Shown one piece after another: positions 31,869-37,977 of a DNA stretch of 37,977 nt. The stretch lies in contig JAKJAC010000008.1 in NCBI GenBank assembly GCA_022707705.1, positions 11,282 to 49,258 of the forward strand, in the 5' to 3' direction. The stretch's first letter is position 1, and each line of letters opens with the position of its first letter. Below the pieces are notes generated by a model. It ran no database searches. It saw only the letters and a program-made list of their open reading frames with translations, and had not been told where the DNA came from. Both the position numbers and the translations under genes were made by a program. The DNA is from Chloroflexota bacterium (GTDB taxonomy: Bacteria; Chloroflexota; Anaerolineae; B4-G1; SLSP01).

Positions 31869-31943
31869 GAGAAAAAATCCCCCAAAAACGCCAATATATG
31901 TATTCTAACATGGTTATTGTCAAAAGTAAAGAGATTTTTTCTC
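31869..31943. repeat. 11-bp inverted repeat flanking the rloA promoter
   Basis: GAGAAAAAATC (31869-31879) and GATTTTTTCTC (31933-31943) are exact reverse complements with 53 nt between them, enclosing the promoter candidates of rloA. They could be operator half-sites or a large stem. The plus-strand copy GATTTTTTCTC could also end transcripts coming from the left. Confidence 0.6.
31895..31930 (-). promoter_or_regulatory. Promoter region of rloA-rloB
   Basis: Two overlapping solutions on the minus strand: TTTACT (31925-31930), 17 nt, TAGAAT (31902-31907); or TTGACA (31918-31923), 17 nt, CATATA (31895-31900). The leader is 40-50 nt. Surrounding sequence is strongly AT-rich. Confidence 0.55.
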
Positions 31944-32040
31944 TCAGTATGCGTGTTCGCCAGATATCCATCGTGATACTAACTTGTCTATTCCCATTTC
32001 CGATGTATCCTCTCCCTATAAACTCATAAAGGATCGCTAT

Positions 32041-32439
32041 ATGGAATCTATCCTCACCCGTTGCGGGTATCGTTGCGATTTGTGCCTGGCGTACAAGCCG
32101 AATATCGAGGCGCAACCGGAGAACCGGCAAGTGCTCAGCGATGGTTGGCATACTTATTTCGGCTTCCGAATTCCACCGGAGGCGCTCTGCTGCGATGGCT
32201 GTATGGCGGAGAATCCACATCTCATTGACAGCGCCTGTCCGGTGCGCCCGTGCGCTATTGCGCGAGGGTTGGAGCATTGTGCGCAATGCTCGGACTACGA
32301 GGGCTGCGAGAAGCTTGCCGAGCGGTTGGTGGTGTTCGAGGAATTGCAGGCGCGACGGGGCATTGCGATTCCAGAAGAAGACCGCACGCGCTTCATTCTG
32401 CCATACGAGAACAAGCGACGTCTCGAAGTTCTGAGGTAA
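32041..32439 (+). CDS. DUF3795 cysteine-rich protein
   Basis: A 132-residue protein of the DUF3795 family, with Cys pairs CGYRCDLC near the N-terminus, CCDGC, ACPVRPC and HCAQC...GC, which suggest two zinc or iron-sulfur sites. It is cytoplasmic with no membrane segment. The function of the family is unknown. ATG 32041 is 8 nt after AAGGA; an in-frame start at 31984 would add 19 residues with no ribosome site and would extend into AT-rich promoter DNA. The next gene, a HAD hydrolase, starts 4 nt after its stop, and a corrinoid protein lies beyond it on the other strand. Confidence 0.85.
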   Translation: MESILTRCGYRCDLCLAYKPNIEAQPENRQVLSDGWHTYFGFRIPPEALCCDGCMAENPHLIDSACPVRPCAIARGLEHCAQCSDYEGCEKLAERLVVFEELQARRGIAIPEEDRTRFILPYENKRRLEVLR

Positions 32440-32443
32440 ACCT

Positions 32444-33160
32444 ATGGCACGTTTCGAAATCATCGCCTTTGATGCTGACGATACGCTCTGGCACAATGAG
32501 CGCCTATATGCCGACGCACAGGAGCATTTCCGGCAGCTGTTATCGCAGTATCACAGCCTCGAATGGATTGATGAGCAGCTCTTTCAGACCGAGATGCGCA
32601 ATATGCAGCACTTTGGCTATGGAATCAAAGCCTTTGCGCTCTCGATGATCGAGACGGCTGTGGATTTGACCGAGGGGCGCATCTCCGGGCGTGAGATCAA
32701 AACGATTGTGGATAAAGCCAAAGCCATGCTCACCGCTAAGGTAGAGTTGCTGGAGCATGTGGCTGAGGCTGTTGCAGAGGTAGCCAAGACCTACACGCTG
32801 ATGGTCATCACCAAGGGGGATTTGCTCGATCAGGAATCGAAGGTTGCACGCTCGGGATTGGCGCAATACTTCCGGCACGTCGAAATTGTGAGCGATAAGA
32901 ACAGCACCACGTACGCCGCGCTGTTGCAGCGGCACGCACTGGTACCGGAACGTTTCCTGATGGTCGGCAACTCTCTGCGCTCCGATATCCTGCCGGTATT
33001 GGAATTGGGTGCAGTTGCGGTCTACGTGCCGCACGCCCTCACCTGGGCGCACGAAATAGCCGAAGCTCCGCAAACCGGACAGCCAGGTTATTATGAGATC
33101 GAACACCTGGGTCTGCTACCCGGTTTGTTGGAGACGCTGGAGCGCGGCGCCTCACAATAG
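32444..33160 (+). CDS. HAD-superfamily hydrolase
   Basis: A 238-residue HAD phosphatase. Motif I is FDADDTLWHNE (Asp10 nucleophile, Asp12), motif II is VITKGD, and motif IV is MVGNSLRSDILPVLELGAVAVYVP, which supplies acidic magnesium ligands. A helical cap (about residues 20-110) lies between motifs I and II, placing it in subfamily I. It probably acts on a small phosphorylated metabolite in the cytoplasm; the substrate cannot be predicted. It starts 4 nt after the DUF3795 gene and ends only 9 nt from the convergent corrinoid gene, without a terminator between. Confidence 0.93.
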   Translation: MARFEIIAFDADDTLWHNERLYADAQEHFRQLLSQYHSLEWIDEQLFQTEMRNMQHFGYGIKAFALSMIETAVDLTEGRISGREIKTIVDKAKAMLTAKVELLEHVAEAVAEVAKTYTLMVITKGDLLDQESKVARSGLAQYFRHVEIVSDKNSTTYAALLQRHALVPERFLMVGNSLRSDILPVLELGAVAVYVPHALTWAHEIAEAPQTGQPGYYEIEHLGLLPGLLETLERGASQ

Positions 33161-33169
33161 GCGAGTGGA

Positions 33170-33817
33170 TCAAGCCCCCAGGGCTTCGACCAACGCGCGA
33201 GCGACGGCGACCGCACGACTGGCATCGGGTGCATAGCCATCCGCGCCAATCTGTTGCGCAAAGCGCTCCGTCACCGGCGCGCCACCGACCATCACCTTGA
33301 CCTTGCCGCGCAAGCCCGCCGCATCCAGCGCCGCGAGCGTCGCCTTCATGTTCCCCATCGTCGTGGTGAGCAGCGCCGACATCGCCACGAGGTTGACGCC
33401 ATCCCCCTGCGCCGCTTCCACAAAGCGCTCCGGCGACACATCCGTACCCAGGTCTACAACCTCGAAACCCGCACCCTCGAGCATCATGCAGACGAGGTTT
33501 TTGCCGATGTCGTGCAGGTCGCCTTGAATGGTGCCGGCAACCACCTTCCCCAACGCAGGGACATCCGCTTCGACCAGGCGGGGTTTGAGCACCGCCAAAC
33601 CGGTCTTCATGGCGCGCGCCGCGATGAGCATCTCCGGCACGAAGTATTCGCCCTCCTCGAAGCCCCGTCCAATCTCCGCCATAGCGGCAATCATGGCTTC
33701 GGTGAGAATCTGTGCCGGAGGCAGATTTGCCTCTAGCGCCATGGTGACTTGCGCCGCAATGCTGCTGGCGTCACCCTCGATGATACTGTCGAAAATCGCT
33801 TGCAGTGTAGGTTCCAT
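33170..33817 (-). CDS. Corrinoid (B12-binding) methyltransferase protein
   Basis: A 215-residue cognate corrinoid protein, as in methylamine, methanol and other C1 methyl-transfer systems (MtbC/MttC type). Residues about 1-85 are the helical cap, and 90-215 the B12-binding Rossmann fold. The cobalt-ligating motif is GDLHDIGKN (Asp100, His102, Gly105). SALLTTTM and VGGAPVTE line the cofactor tail pocket. It would shuttle a methyl group between a substrate methyltransferase and an acceptor, but neither is in this window. ATG 33817 follows GAGGT; an ATG 15 nt earlier has no such site. The GH51 gene ends 54 nt upstream on the same strand, so co-transcription is possible. Confidence 0.92.
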   Translation of the reverse strand: MEPTLQAIFDSIIEGDASSIAAQVTMALEANLPPAQILTEAMIAAMAEIGRGFEEGEYFVPEMLIAARAMKTGLAVLKPRLVEADVPALGKVVAGTIQGDLHDIGKNLVCMMLEGAGFEVVDLGTDVSPERFVEAAQGDGVNLVAMSALLTTTMGNMKATLAALDAAGLRGKVKVMVGGAPVTERFAQQIGADGYAPDASRAVAVARALVEALGA

Positions 33818-33871
33818 GTTACCTCTGATCAAAGTAATTGAAGGATTTGGTTATGTTAGCCATCCAAAAAC

Positions 33872-35377
33872 TCAGGCATCCGCCGTCAGCACCACGGTCA
33901 ATGAAAGAGGCGGCAGGAGCAACTGAGCGGCGCCGTCCACAATCGAGGGCGCAGTAATTGCTGTCGGTGCGACCCCTGTGGGGCGCTCAAAAGTGTTCGC
34001 AGCCTTTGGGTCGGCGCCCGCCAGGCGTACTGCCTCCGTGATCCGTTGCGGCGCCTGGCGCTGCCAGAGCAATTCCACCGGCAAGGGTTGCTCCTGGCTA
34101 CGGTTGACAAGGAAGACTGCTCCCGTCCCCGTGCCCGGGTCGTAGCTGGCGGAAACATCGAGCAGGGGCACAGCGCCAAATCTCTGAGTGGCATAGTGTG
34201 GCGCCTCGACGTGAGCATCCAACGCCAGGCCGCGCGCGGCGCGCCGGAAGAGCTGGAAGGGATAGAACGTGCTCTGCCTGAGCAAGCTCTCACGGGTGGT
34301 GAGGATGGGAGCAATGACATTGACAATCTGCGCCAGGCAGGCGATGTGGAGCACATCACAGCGGCGGAGAAAGAGATTGAGCCACTGAGCTACCACCAGC
34401 GCGTCTTCCAGGTTGTAGACTTCTTCGATAAGATGAGGCGCTTCGGTCCAGCCCCCCTGCATGGTCATGTCCTTGTACCAGACATTCCACTCATCCCAAG
34501 AAAGGTGAACCTCGTGACGCGAGCGCAACCGCGCTTTGACATAACGCAGCGTCGCCGCGAGAGTATCCACCTGCTCTTCAAGGCGGTGAGGGAGAGCAAG
34601 GTAGCTGCCGGTGTCGTCATCGCGGTTGCCCACATAGGTATGCAGCGAGAGATAATCCACCTGTTCCCAACAGTGCTCCAACGCGACCCGATCCCACTCC
34701 GGGAAGGTGGGCATATCCATGCCCGATGAGCCGCAAAGGGTGAGCTTGATCGAGGAATCCTGCCATTTCATCATCTTAGCAGCTTCGCGCGCTTTGAGGG
34801 CGTAGGCTTCTGCGTCTAGCCCACCGATTTGCCAGGGACCATCCATCTCATTGCCCAGGCACCAATGGCGTACCCCATGCGGCTCACGGTAGCCATGAGC
34901 CGCCCGCAGGTCAGCCATTGCCGTGCCCACCGGAGCGTTGCAGTACTCCACCAACGCTGCCGCCTCCTCGATAGTGCCGGTTCCCAGATTGACGCCCAAC
35001 ATCGGCGCCGTTCCCATACGCCGGCAGAAATCCATAAATTCGTTGACGCCAAATTGGTTGGTCTCGATGGATTGCCACGCCAGTTCCCGCCGCCGGGGGC
35101 GCTGCTCGCGGGGACCGACGCCATCACGCCAGTGATAACCGCTGAGGAAATTACCTCCGGGGTAACGGATGATCGAAAAATCCAATTCCGCCAATGCCGC
35201 GAGGACATCGCGCCGGAAACCCTGCTCATCAGCGTGAGGAGAAGCGGGATCGAAGATGCCCTCGTAAATGCAACGTCCCATGTGCTCGGCAAAGCCGCCG
35301 AAAAGGTATGGCGAAATCTCGCCAATCACCCGCTGTGAATCGAGATAGACCTGTGCTGTTGGTGTTGGCTCAACCAT
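33872..35377 (-). CDS. abfA: Alpha-L-arabinofuranosidase (GH51)
   Basis: A 501-residue GH51 enzyme, cytoplasmic (no signal peptide). The N-terminal segment is [15 protein letters not shown]. The acid/base Glu177 is in [12 protein letters not shown] and the nucleophile Glu296 in SWDEWNVWY. The (beta/alpha)8 barrel occupies about residues 20-380 and a beta-sandwich follows to the C-terminus. It removes arabinofuranosyl side groups from arabino-oligosaccharides or arabinoxylan. ATG 35377 has AAGGAG 8 nt upstream; an in-frame start 30 residues earlier overlaps the upstream gene. It begins 2 nt after the GH3 stop, so the two enzymes are translated together, fitting breakdown of arabinoxylo-oligosaccharides. 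Confidence 0.95.
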   Translation of the reverse strand: MVEPTPTAQVYLDSQRVIGEISPYLFGGFAEHMGRCIYEGIFDPASPHADEQGFRRDVLAALAELDFSIIRYPGGNFLSGYHWRDGVGPREQRPRRRELAWQSIETNQFGVNEFMDFCRRMGTAPMLGVNLGTGTIEEAAALVEYCNAPVGTAMADLRAAHGYREPHGVRHWCLGNEMDGPWQIGGLDAEAYALKAREAAKMMKWQDSSIKLTLCGSSGMDMPTFPEWDRVALEHCWEQVDYLSLHTYVGNRDDDTGSYLALPHRLEEQVDTLAATLRYVKARLRSRHEVHLSWDEWNVWYKDMTMQGGWTEAPHLIEEVYNLEDALVVAQWLNLFLRRCDVLHIACLAQIVNVIAPILTTRESLLRQSTFYPFQLFRRAARGLALDAHVEAPHYATQRFGAVPLLDVSASYDPGTGTGAVFLVNRSQEQPLPVELLWQRQAPQRITEAVRLAGADPKAANTFERPTGVAPTAITAPSIVDGAAQLLLPPLSLTVVLTADA

Positions 35378-35379
35378 GC

Positions 35380-37524
35380 TCAGAACTCCTTGGGAAACTG
35401 CAACGTAAAGGTGGCGCTCACCGGTTCCGGCGCACCCAGGGCAATGCCGCGCGCTCCAGGCGAGCAACCGCCGATGGTCAACCTGAAGTCGCCTGCTTCA
35501 AGACGCGAGGCGCCCGCCTCATCCACCAATGCCAGCATATCTGGGGTAATCTCGAACGTCAACTCGCGCGACTCGCCCGGCGCAAGTTCCACCCGGCGGA
35601 AGGCGATTAACCGGTGATACGGCACCACTACCGAAGCCTCCACATCGCTCAGGTAGACCTGCACCACCTCTTCACCCACCGTAGCGCCGGTATTGGTCAG
35701 AAGTACGCGAGCGGTTAGGGTCCCGTATGCAAGATTGCCCTCCAGGCGCAGATTGCTGTAGGCAAAGCTTGTATAGCTCAAGCCGAAACCAAAAGGATAG
35801 AGCGGTTCCCAGGTGGCGTAACGGTAAGTACGCTCCTGCATGGCATAATCCGTGAAGGGCGGGAGTTGCTCGATGGATTTGGGGAAGGTCACCGGCAGTT
35901 TTCCAGAGGGCGTGGCTTTGCCGAAGAGCACATCCGCCACAGCGCGCCCGCCCTCTTGACCCGGATACCAGATGAAGACCACCGCCTGCACCAGGTCCTC
36001 CAACTCACCCAGGGCAATGGGACTGCCACCGGTGAGCACCAGCACGATTTTCGCGCCATGCGCCGCCAGGCGTTTGATGTACTCCACCTGCACAGCGGGC
36101 AAACCAATGCCAGAGCGGTCACCGTTCTCCAGCGTGAGAATGGCGTCCCCTTCCTCGCCCTCCAGGAGCGGCGAAAGTCCCATACAGGCAATGGTCACGT
36201 CGCATTTGCCCGCTTCGACCACCGACCAATCATGACCGTTCTGGTTCACATGAGTCAAGCCGCAACCGGGACGGTATTCCAGGCGGGTACCTTCAGGCAC
36301 CGCGCCAACGATGCCCTCCAGCAACGTCGTCAGCGTATCGCTCAGCCCATGATAATTGCCCAATAGCACATCCAACCCGGCAGCATTGGGACCCACCACC
36401 AGAATCTTGCGCATCTGCCCCTGCAAGGGCAGCAGGTTATCCGCATTCTTAAGCAATACCACCGATTTGACCGCCGCCTCATAAGCCAGTTCGCGGTGCG
36501 CCGCGCTCCCCACCACTTCCATAGGGATGCCGGCGTAGGGCACCAGCTCCAGAGGATCGAACATGCCCAGTTTGAAGCGGGTAGTCAATGTGCGCGCCAG
36601 TGCGCAGTCCACGTCTGCTTCGGTAATCAATCCCCGCTCAATCGCTTCTGGAATGTGCTCGTAGACACAATCGCAGCCCAAATCACAACCGCGCTTGAGT
36701 GCCAGGGCGGCGCTCTCAACCGCATCCTGGGCCAAGTGATGATTCGCGTGAATATCGGTAAGCGCCCCACAATCAGAGACCACGTGCCCCTCGAAGCCCC
36801 ACTCGTCGCGGAGAATATCCCCCAACAACAGTTGACTGGCGCAGCAGGCTTCGCCATTGGTGCGGTTGTAAGCGCCCATCACCGCTTCGACTTTGGCTTC
36901 GGTGACGAGTTTGCGGAAAGCAGGCAGATACGTATCGTAGAGGTCGCGCCGCGAGACAACTGCGTTGAAGTTGTGGCGTTCCTTTTCGGGTCCGCTATGG
37001 ACGGCGTAATGCTTCGCGCAGGCGGCGGTTTTGAGGTATCGGGGGTCATCGCCCTGCATACCACGGACGAATGCCGCGCCGAGCTCGCCGGTAAGAATGG
37101 GGTCCTCACCCCAGGTCTCCTGCCCACGCCCCCACCGAGGATCACGGAAGATGTTGACATTGGGAGACCAGAATGTGAGACCCTGGTACCAATCGGTGTG
37201 ACCTTTGCGACGCAGCGCCTCGTGATATTTGGCACGCGCCTCATCGCTGATCGCGACGGCGCTTCGTTGCACCAGGTCCGCATCCCAGGTCGCAGCCATG
37301 CCAATCGCCTGCGGAAAAACCGTGGCACGCCCATTGCGCGCCACCCCATGCAGGGCTTCATTCCAGTAATTGTAGGCTGGAATGCCCAAGCGAGGAATAG
37401 CTTGCGCCGGATGGCTCATTTGGGTAACCTTCTCGGAAAGGGTGAGGCGGGATATCAAATCCTGAACGCGCTCCGCAAGCGGGTGCGTGGGGTCGAGGTA
37501 GATGGGTACGACAGGCTGGTTCAT
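35380..37524 (-). CDS. GH3 beta-xylosidase / beta-glucosidase
   Basis: A 714-residue family 3 glycosidase without signal peptide, hence intracellular. Order: an N-terminal TIM barrel ([13 protein letters not shown] near 51-63, the [15 protein letters not shown] segment near 128-142, KHY near 171-173, nucleophile Asp251 in [10 protein letters not shown]), then the alpha/beta sandwich that provides the acid/base residue, and a fibronectin-III-like domain at the C-terminus. The [10 protein letters not shown] and [10 protein letters not shown] versions of the motifs point to the beta-xylosidase branch. It should trim xylose or glucose from oligosaccharides. ATG 37524 is 9 nt after AGGAG; an ATG 9 nt earlier directly abuts that site. 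It is the first gene of the GH3-GH51 operon. Confidence 0.93.
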   Translation of the reverse strand: MNQPVVPIYLDPTHPLAERVQDLISRLTLSEKVTQMSHPAQAIPRLGIPAYNYWNEALHGVARNGRATVFPQAIGMAATWDADLVQRSAVAISDEARAKYHEALRRKGHTDWYQGLTFWSPNVNIFRDPRWGRGQETWGEDPILTGELGAAFVRGMQGDDPRYLKTAACAKHYAVHSGPEKERHNFNAVVSRRDLYDTYLPAFRKLVTEAKVEAVMGAYNRTNGEACCASQLLLGDILRDEWGFEGHVVSDCGALTDIHANHHLAQDAVESAALALKRGCDLGCDCVYEHIPEAIERGLITEADVDCALARTLTTRFKLGMFDPLELVPYAGIPMEVVGSAAHRELAYEAAVKSVVLLKNADNLLPLQGQMRKILVVGPNAAGLDVLLGNYHGLSDTLTTLLEGIVGAVPEGTRLEYRPGCGLTHVNQNGHDWSVVEAGKCDVTIACMGLSPLLEGEEGDAILTLENGDRSGIGLPAVQVEYIKRLAAHGAKIVLVLTGGSPIALGELEDLVQAVVFIWYPGQEGGRAVADVLFGKATPSGKLPVTFPKSIEQLPPFTDYAMQERTYRYATWEPLYPFGFGLSYTSFAYSNLRLEGNLAYGTLTARVLLTNTGATVGEEVVQVYLSDVEASVVVPYHRLIAFRRVELAPGESRELTFEITPDMLALVDEAGASRLEAGDFRLTIGGCSPGARGIALGAPEPVSATFTLQFPKEF

Positions 37525-37557
37525 GGGCGACATCTCCTATGGTCATGCAAGCAAGTT

Positions 37558-37606
37558 GCGTCAAGACGCTAGCCGTAAAGCTTAACCTGATTGGCGAGAA
37601 CGTCAA
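37558..37606 (-). promoter_or_regulatory. Promoter candidate and palindrome of the GH3-GH51 operon
   Basis: Minus strand TTGACG (37601-37606), 16-nt spacer, TAAGCT (37579-37584, poor match), followed by the palindrome GCGTC-TT-GACGC (37558-37569) just after the expected start point. The position suits a LacI- or GntR-type repressor site. No regulator gene is next to the operon in this window. Confidence 0.35.
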
Positions 37607-37650
37607 ATGCTCGTCGCATAGGGGGTGCGTTTCAAAACGGAGGTGAAAAT

Positions 37651-37677
37651 CTTCTGCGCCCCTACAGGGCGCAGAAG
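37651..37677. repeat. 11-bp hairpin upstream of the GH3 operon
   Basis: CTTCTGCGCCC and its exact complement form an 11-bp stem with a 5-nt loop (ctaca). There is no T-run on either side. It is the first of several hairpins in the non-coding end of the window. Confidence 0.7.
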
Positions 37678-37680
37678 GAA

Positions 37681-37725
37681 ATTGATTCTTTGCGACGGGA
37701 CTTCGTCCCGCCGCAAAAAATCAAT
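37681..37725 (-). terminator. Long imperfect hairpin, possible terminator of a gene beyond the edge
   Basis: Arms 37681-37701 and 37705-37725 pair over 21 bp with three mismatches around a TTC loop (core CGGGAC/GTCCCG). On the minus strand a T-rich stretch precedes and lies within the first arm. It may end a minus-strand transcript arriving from the right of the window. Confidence 0.5.
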
Positions 37726-37791
37726 AAAAAAGGTATCTCTTGTATGACAATCGGCTTCCTTTTTCCCAAAAGCTGAAATGCACCCTCGCAT

Positions 37792-37938
37792 GGGGATTTC
37801 GTCGCAGGTCGCTGACCGAAGTCACGCTATGCACCTCACGCCACAGCGTGCCCCACGGGGGACGCAGAAGCCCTTTCATCTACTACGAATGCCCCATAGG
37901 GGATTTCGTAGCAGGTCGCTGACCGAAATCGCACTATG
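37792..37938. repeat. Two 40-nt direct repeats with associated palindromes
   Basis: Units 37792-37831 and 37899-37938 are about 90% identical (GGGGATTTCGT, GCAGGTCGCTGACCGAA, CTATG blocks), 107 nt apart. Each is next to a palindrome, for example CTACGAA...TTCGTAG around 37884-37912 and CACGCT/AGCGTG in between. They look like a dispersed extragenic repeat. The 37534-37977 stretch contains no supported gene. Confidence 0.7.
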
Positions 37939-37977
37939 TTCCGCATAACACCTCTGAAGCGCAAGCAAGGCATTCGC

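Noticed and set aside
37651-37938. Repeats at the window end as a CRISPR array
   Set aside because: Only two units 107 nt apart, imperfect, with internal palindromes and no cas genes; not the regular repeat-spacer pattern.

Overview
The window looks like chromosomal DNA of a non-phototrophic member of the Chloroflexota, probably Anaerolineae-like. This is an inference from the protein repertoire (GH94 phosphorylases, GH3/GH51 enzymes, a protein disulfide oxidoreductase with thioredoxin reductase, a fused ChlI/ChlD locus, Pro/Thr-linker membrane proteins) and a GC content that looks to be in the high fifties. No 16S rRNA or other phylogenetic marker is present. Genes are dense, Shine-Dalgarno sites are clear, and intrinsic hairpin terminators are frequent. 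One stretch, about 29.9-32.0 kb, is visibly AT-richer.

Layout. (1) 1-5.65 kb, minus strand: a cellobiose-utilisation operon made of a LacI-family regulator, a cellobiose phosphorylase and a second GH94 enzyme that runs off the window edge. It starts at a near-consensus promoter with a perfect GGGAGCGCTCCC palindrome over the start point. (2) 5.8-5.9 kb: a tRNA-Gly(CCC) with its own promoter and terminator. (3) 6.1-9.3 kb, plus strand: an RNase H-like exonuclease gene, then a metallo-beta-lactamase-fold protein without its metal motif, a TPR lipoprotein and a small unknown protein. (4) 9.4-13.7 kb, minus strand: a thiol-redox island with protein disulfide oxidoreductase, thioredoxin reductase, a DUF2892 protein, a cupin, OsmC, a TlpA-like lipoprotein and a membrane-anchored thioredoxin. 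(5) 14.0-20.1 kb, plus strand: two deoxynucleoside kinases (the first with a degenerate MazG-like tail), a GAF-GAF-PAS histidine kinase, an AlaX-type alanyl-tRNA editing protein and a second metal-motif-less MBL protein. (6) 20.0-23.2 kb, minus strand: PncC/CinA-C, a ChlI/ChlD chelatase locus joined by an apparent -1 programmed frameshift signal, and an RRM RNA-binding protein. (7) 23.6-26.1 kb, plus strand: three membrane proteins, the last a YgjV-like/GNAT-like fusion. (8) 26.4-29.8 kb, plus strand: a two-subunit FAD/Fe-S amino-acid dehydrogenase. (9) 29.9-31.9 kb, minus strand: an RloA/RloB (AbiL-like) ATPase plus Toprim-like pair, a likely phage-defence cassette. (10) 32.0-33.8 kb: a DUF3795 protein, a HAD hydrolase and a solo corrinoid protein. 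(11) 33.9-37.5 kb, minus strand: a beta-xylosidase/arabinofuranosidase operon. The last 440 bases are non-coding and rich in hairpins and repeats.

Taken together, the two ends describe import and breakdown of plant cell-wall sugars: phosphorolysis of cellobiose under LacI control, and arabinoxylan-oligosaccharide trimming by GH3 and GH51. The middle holds housekeeping redox, nucleotide-salvage and translation-quality genes. The most striking element is the chlI/chlD junction. It carries an SD-like GGAG 10 nt upstream of an A7 slippery run, a zero-frame stop, and a nested stem-loop 9 nt downstream. Together these should let one locus make both a ChlI-size ATPase and a ChlI-ChlD fusion.
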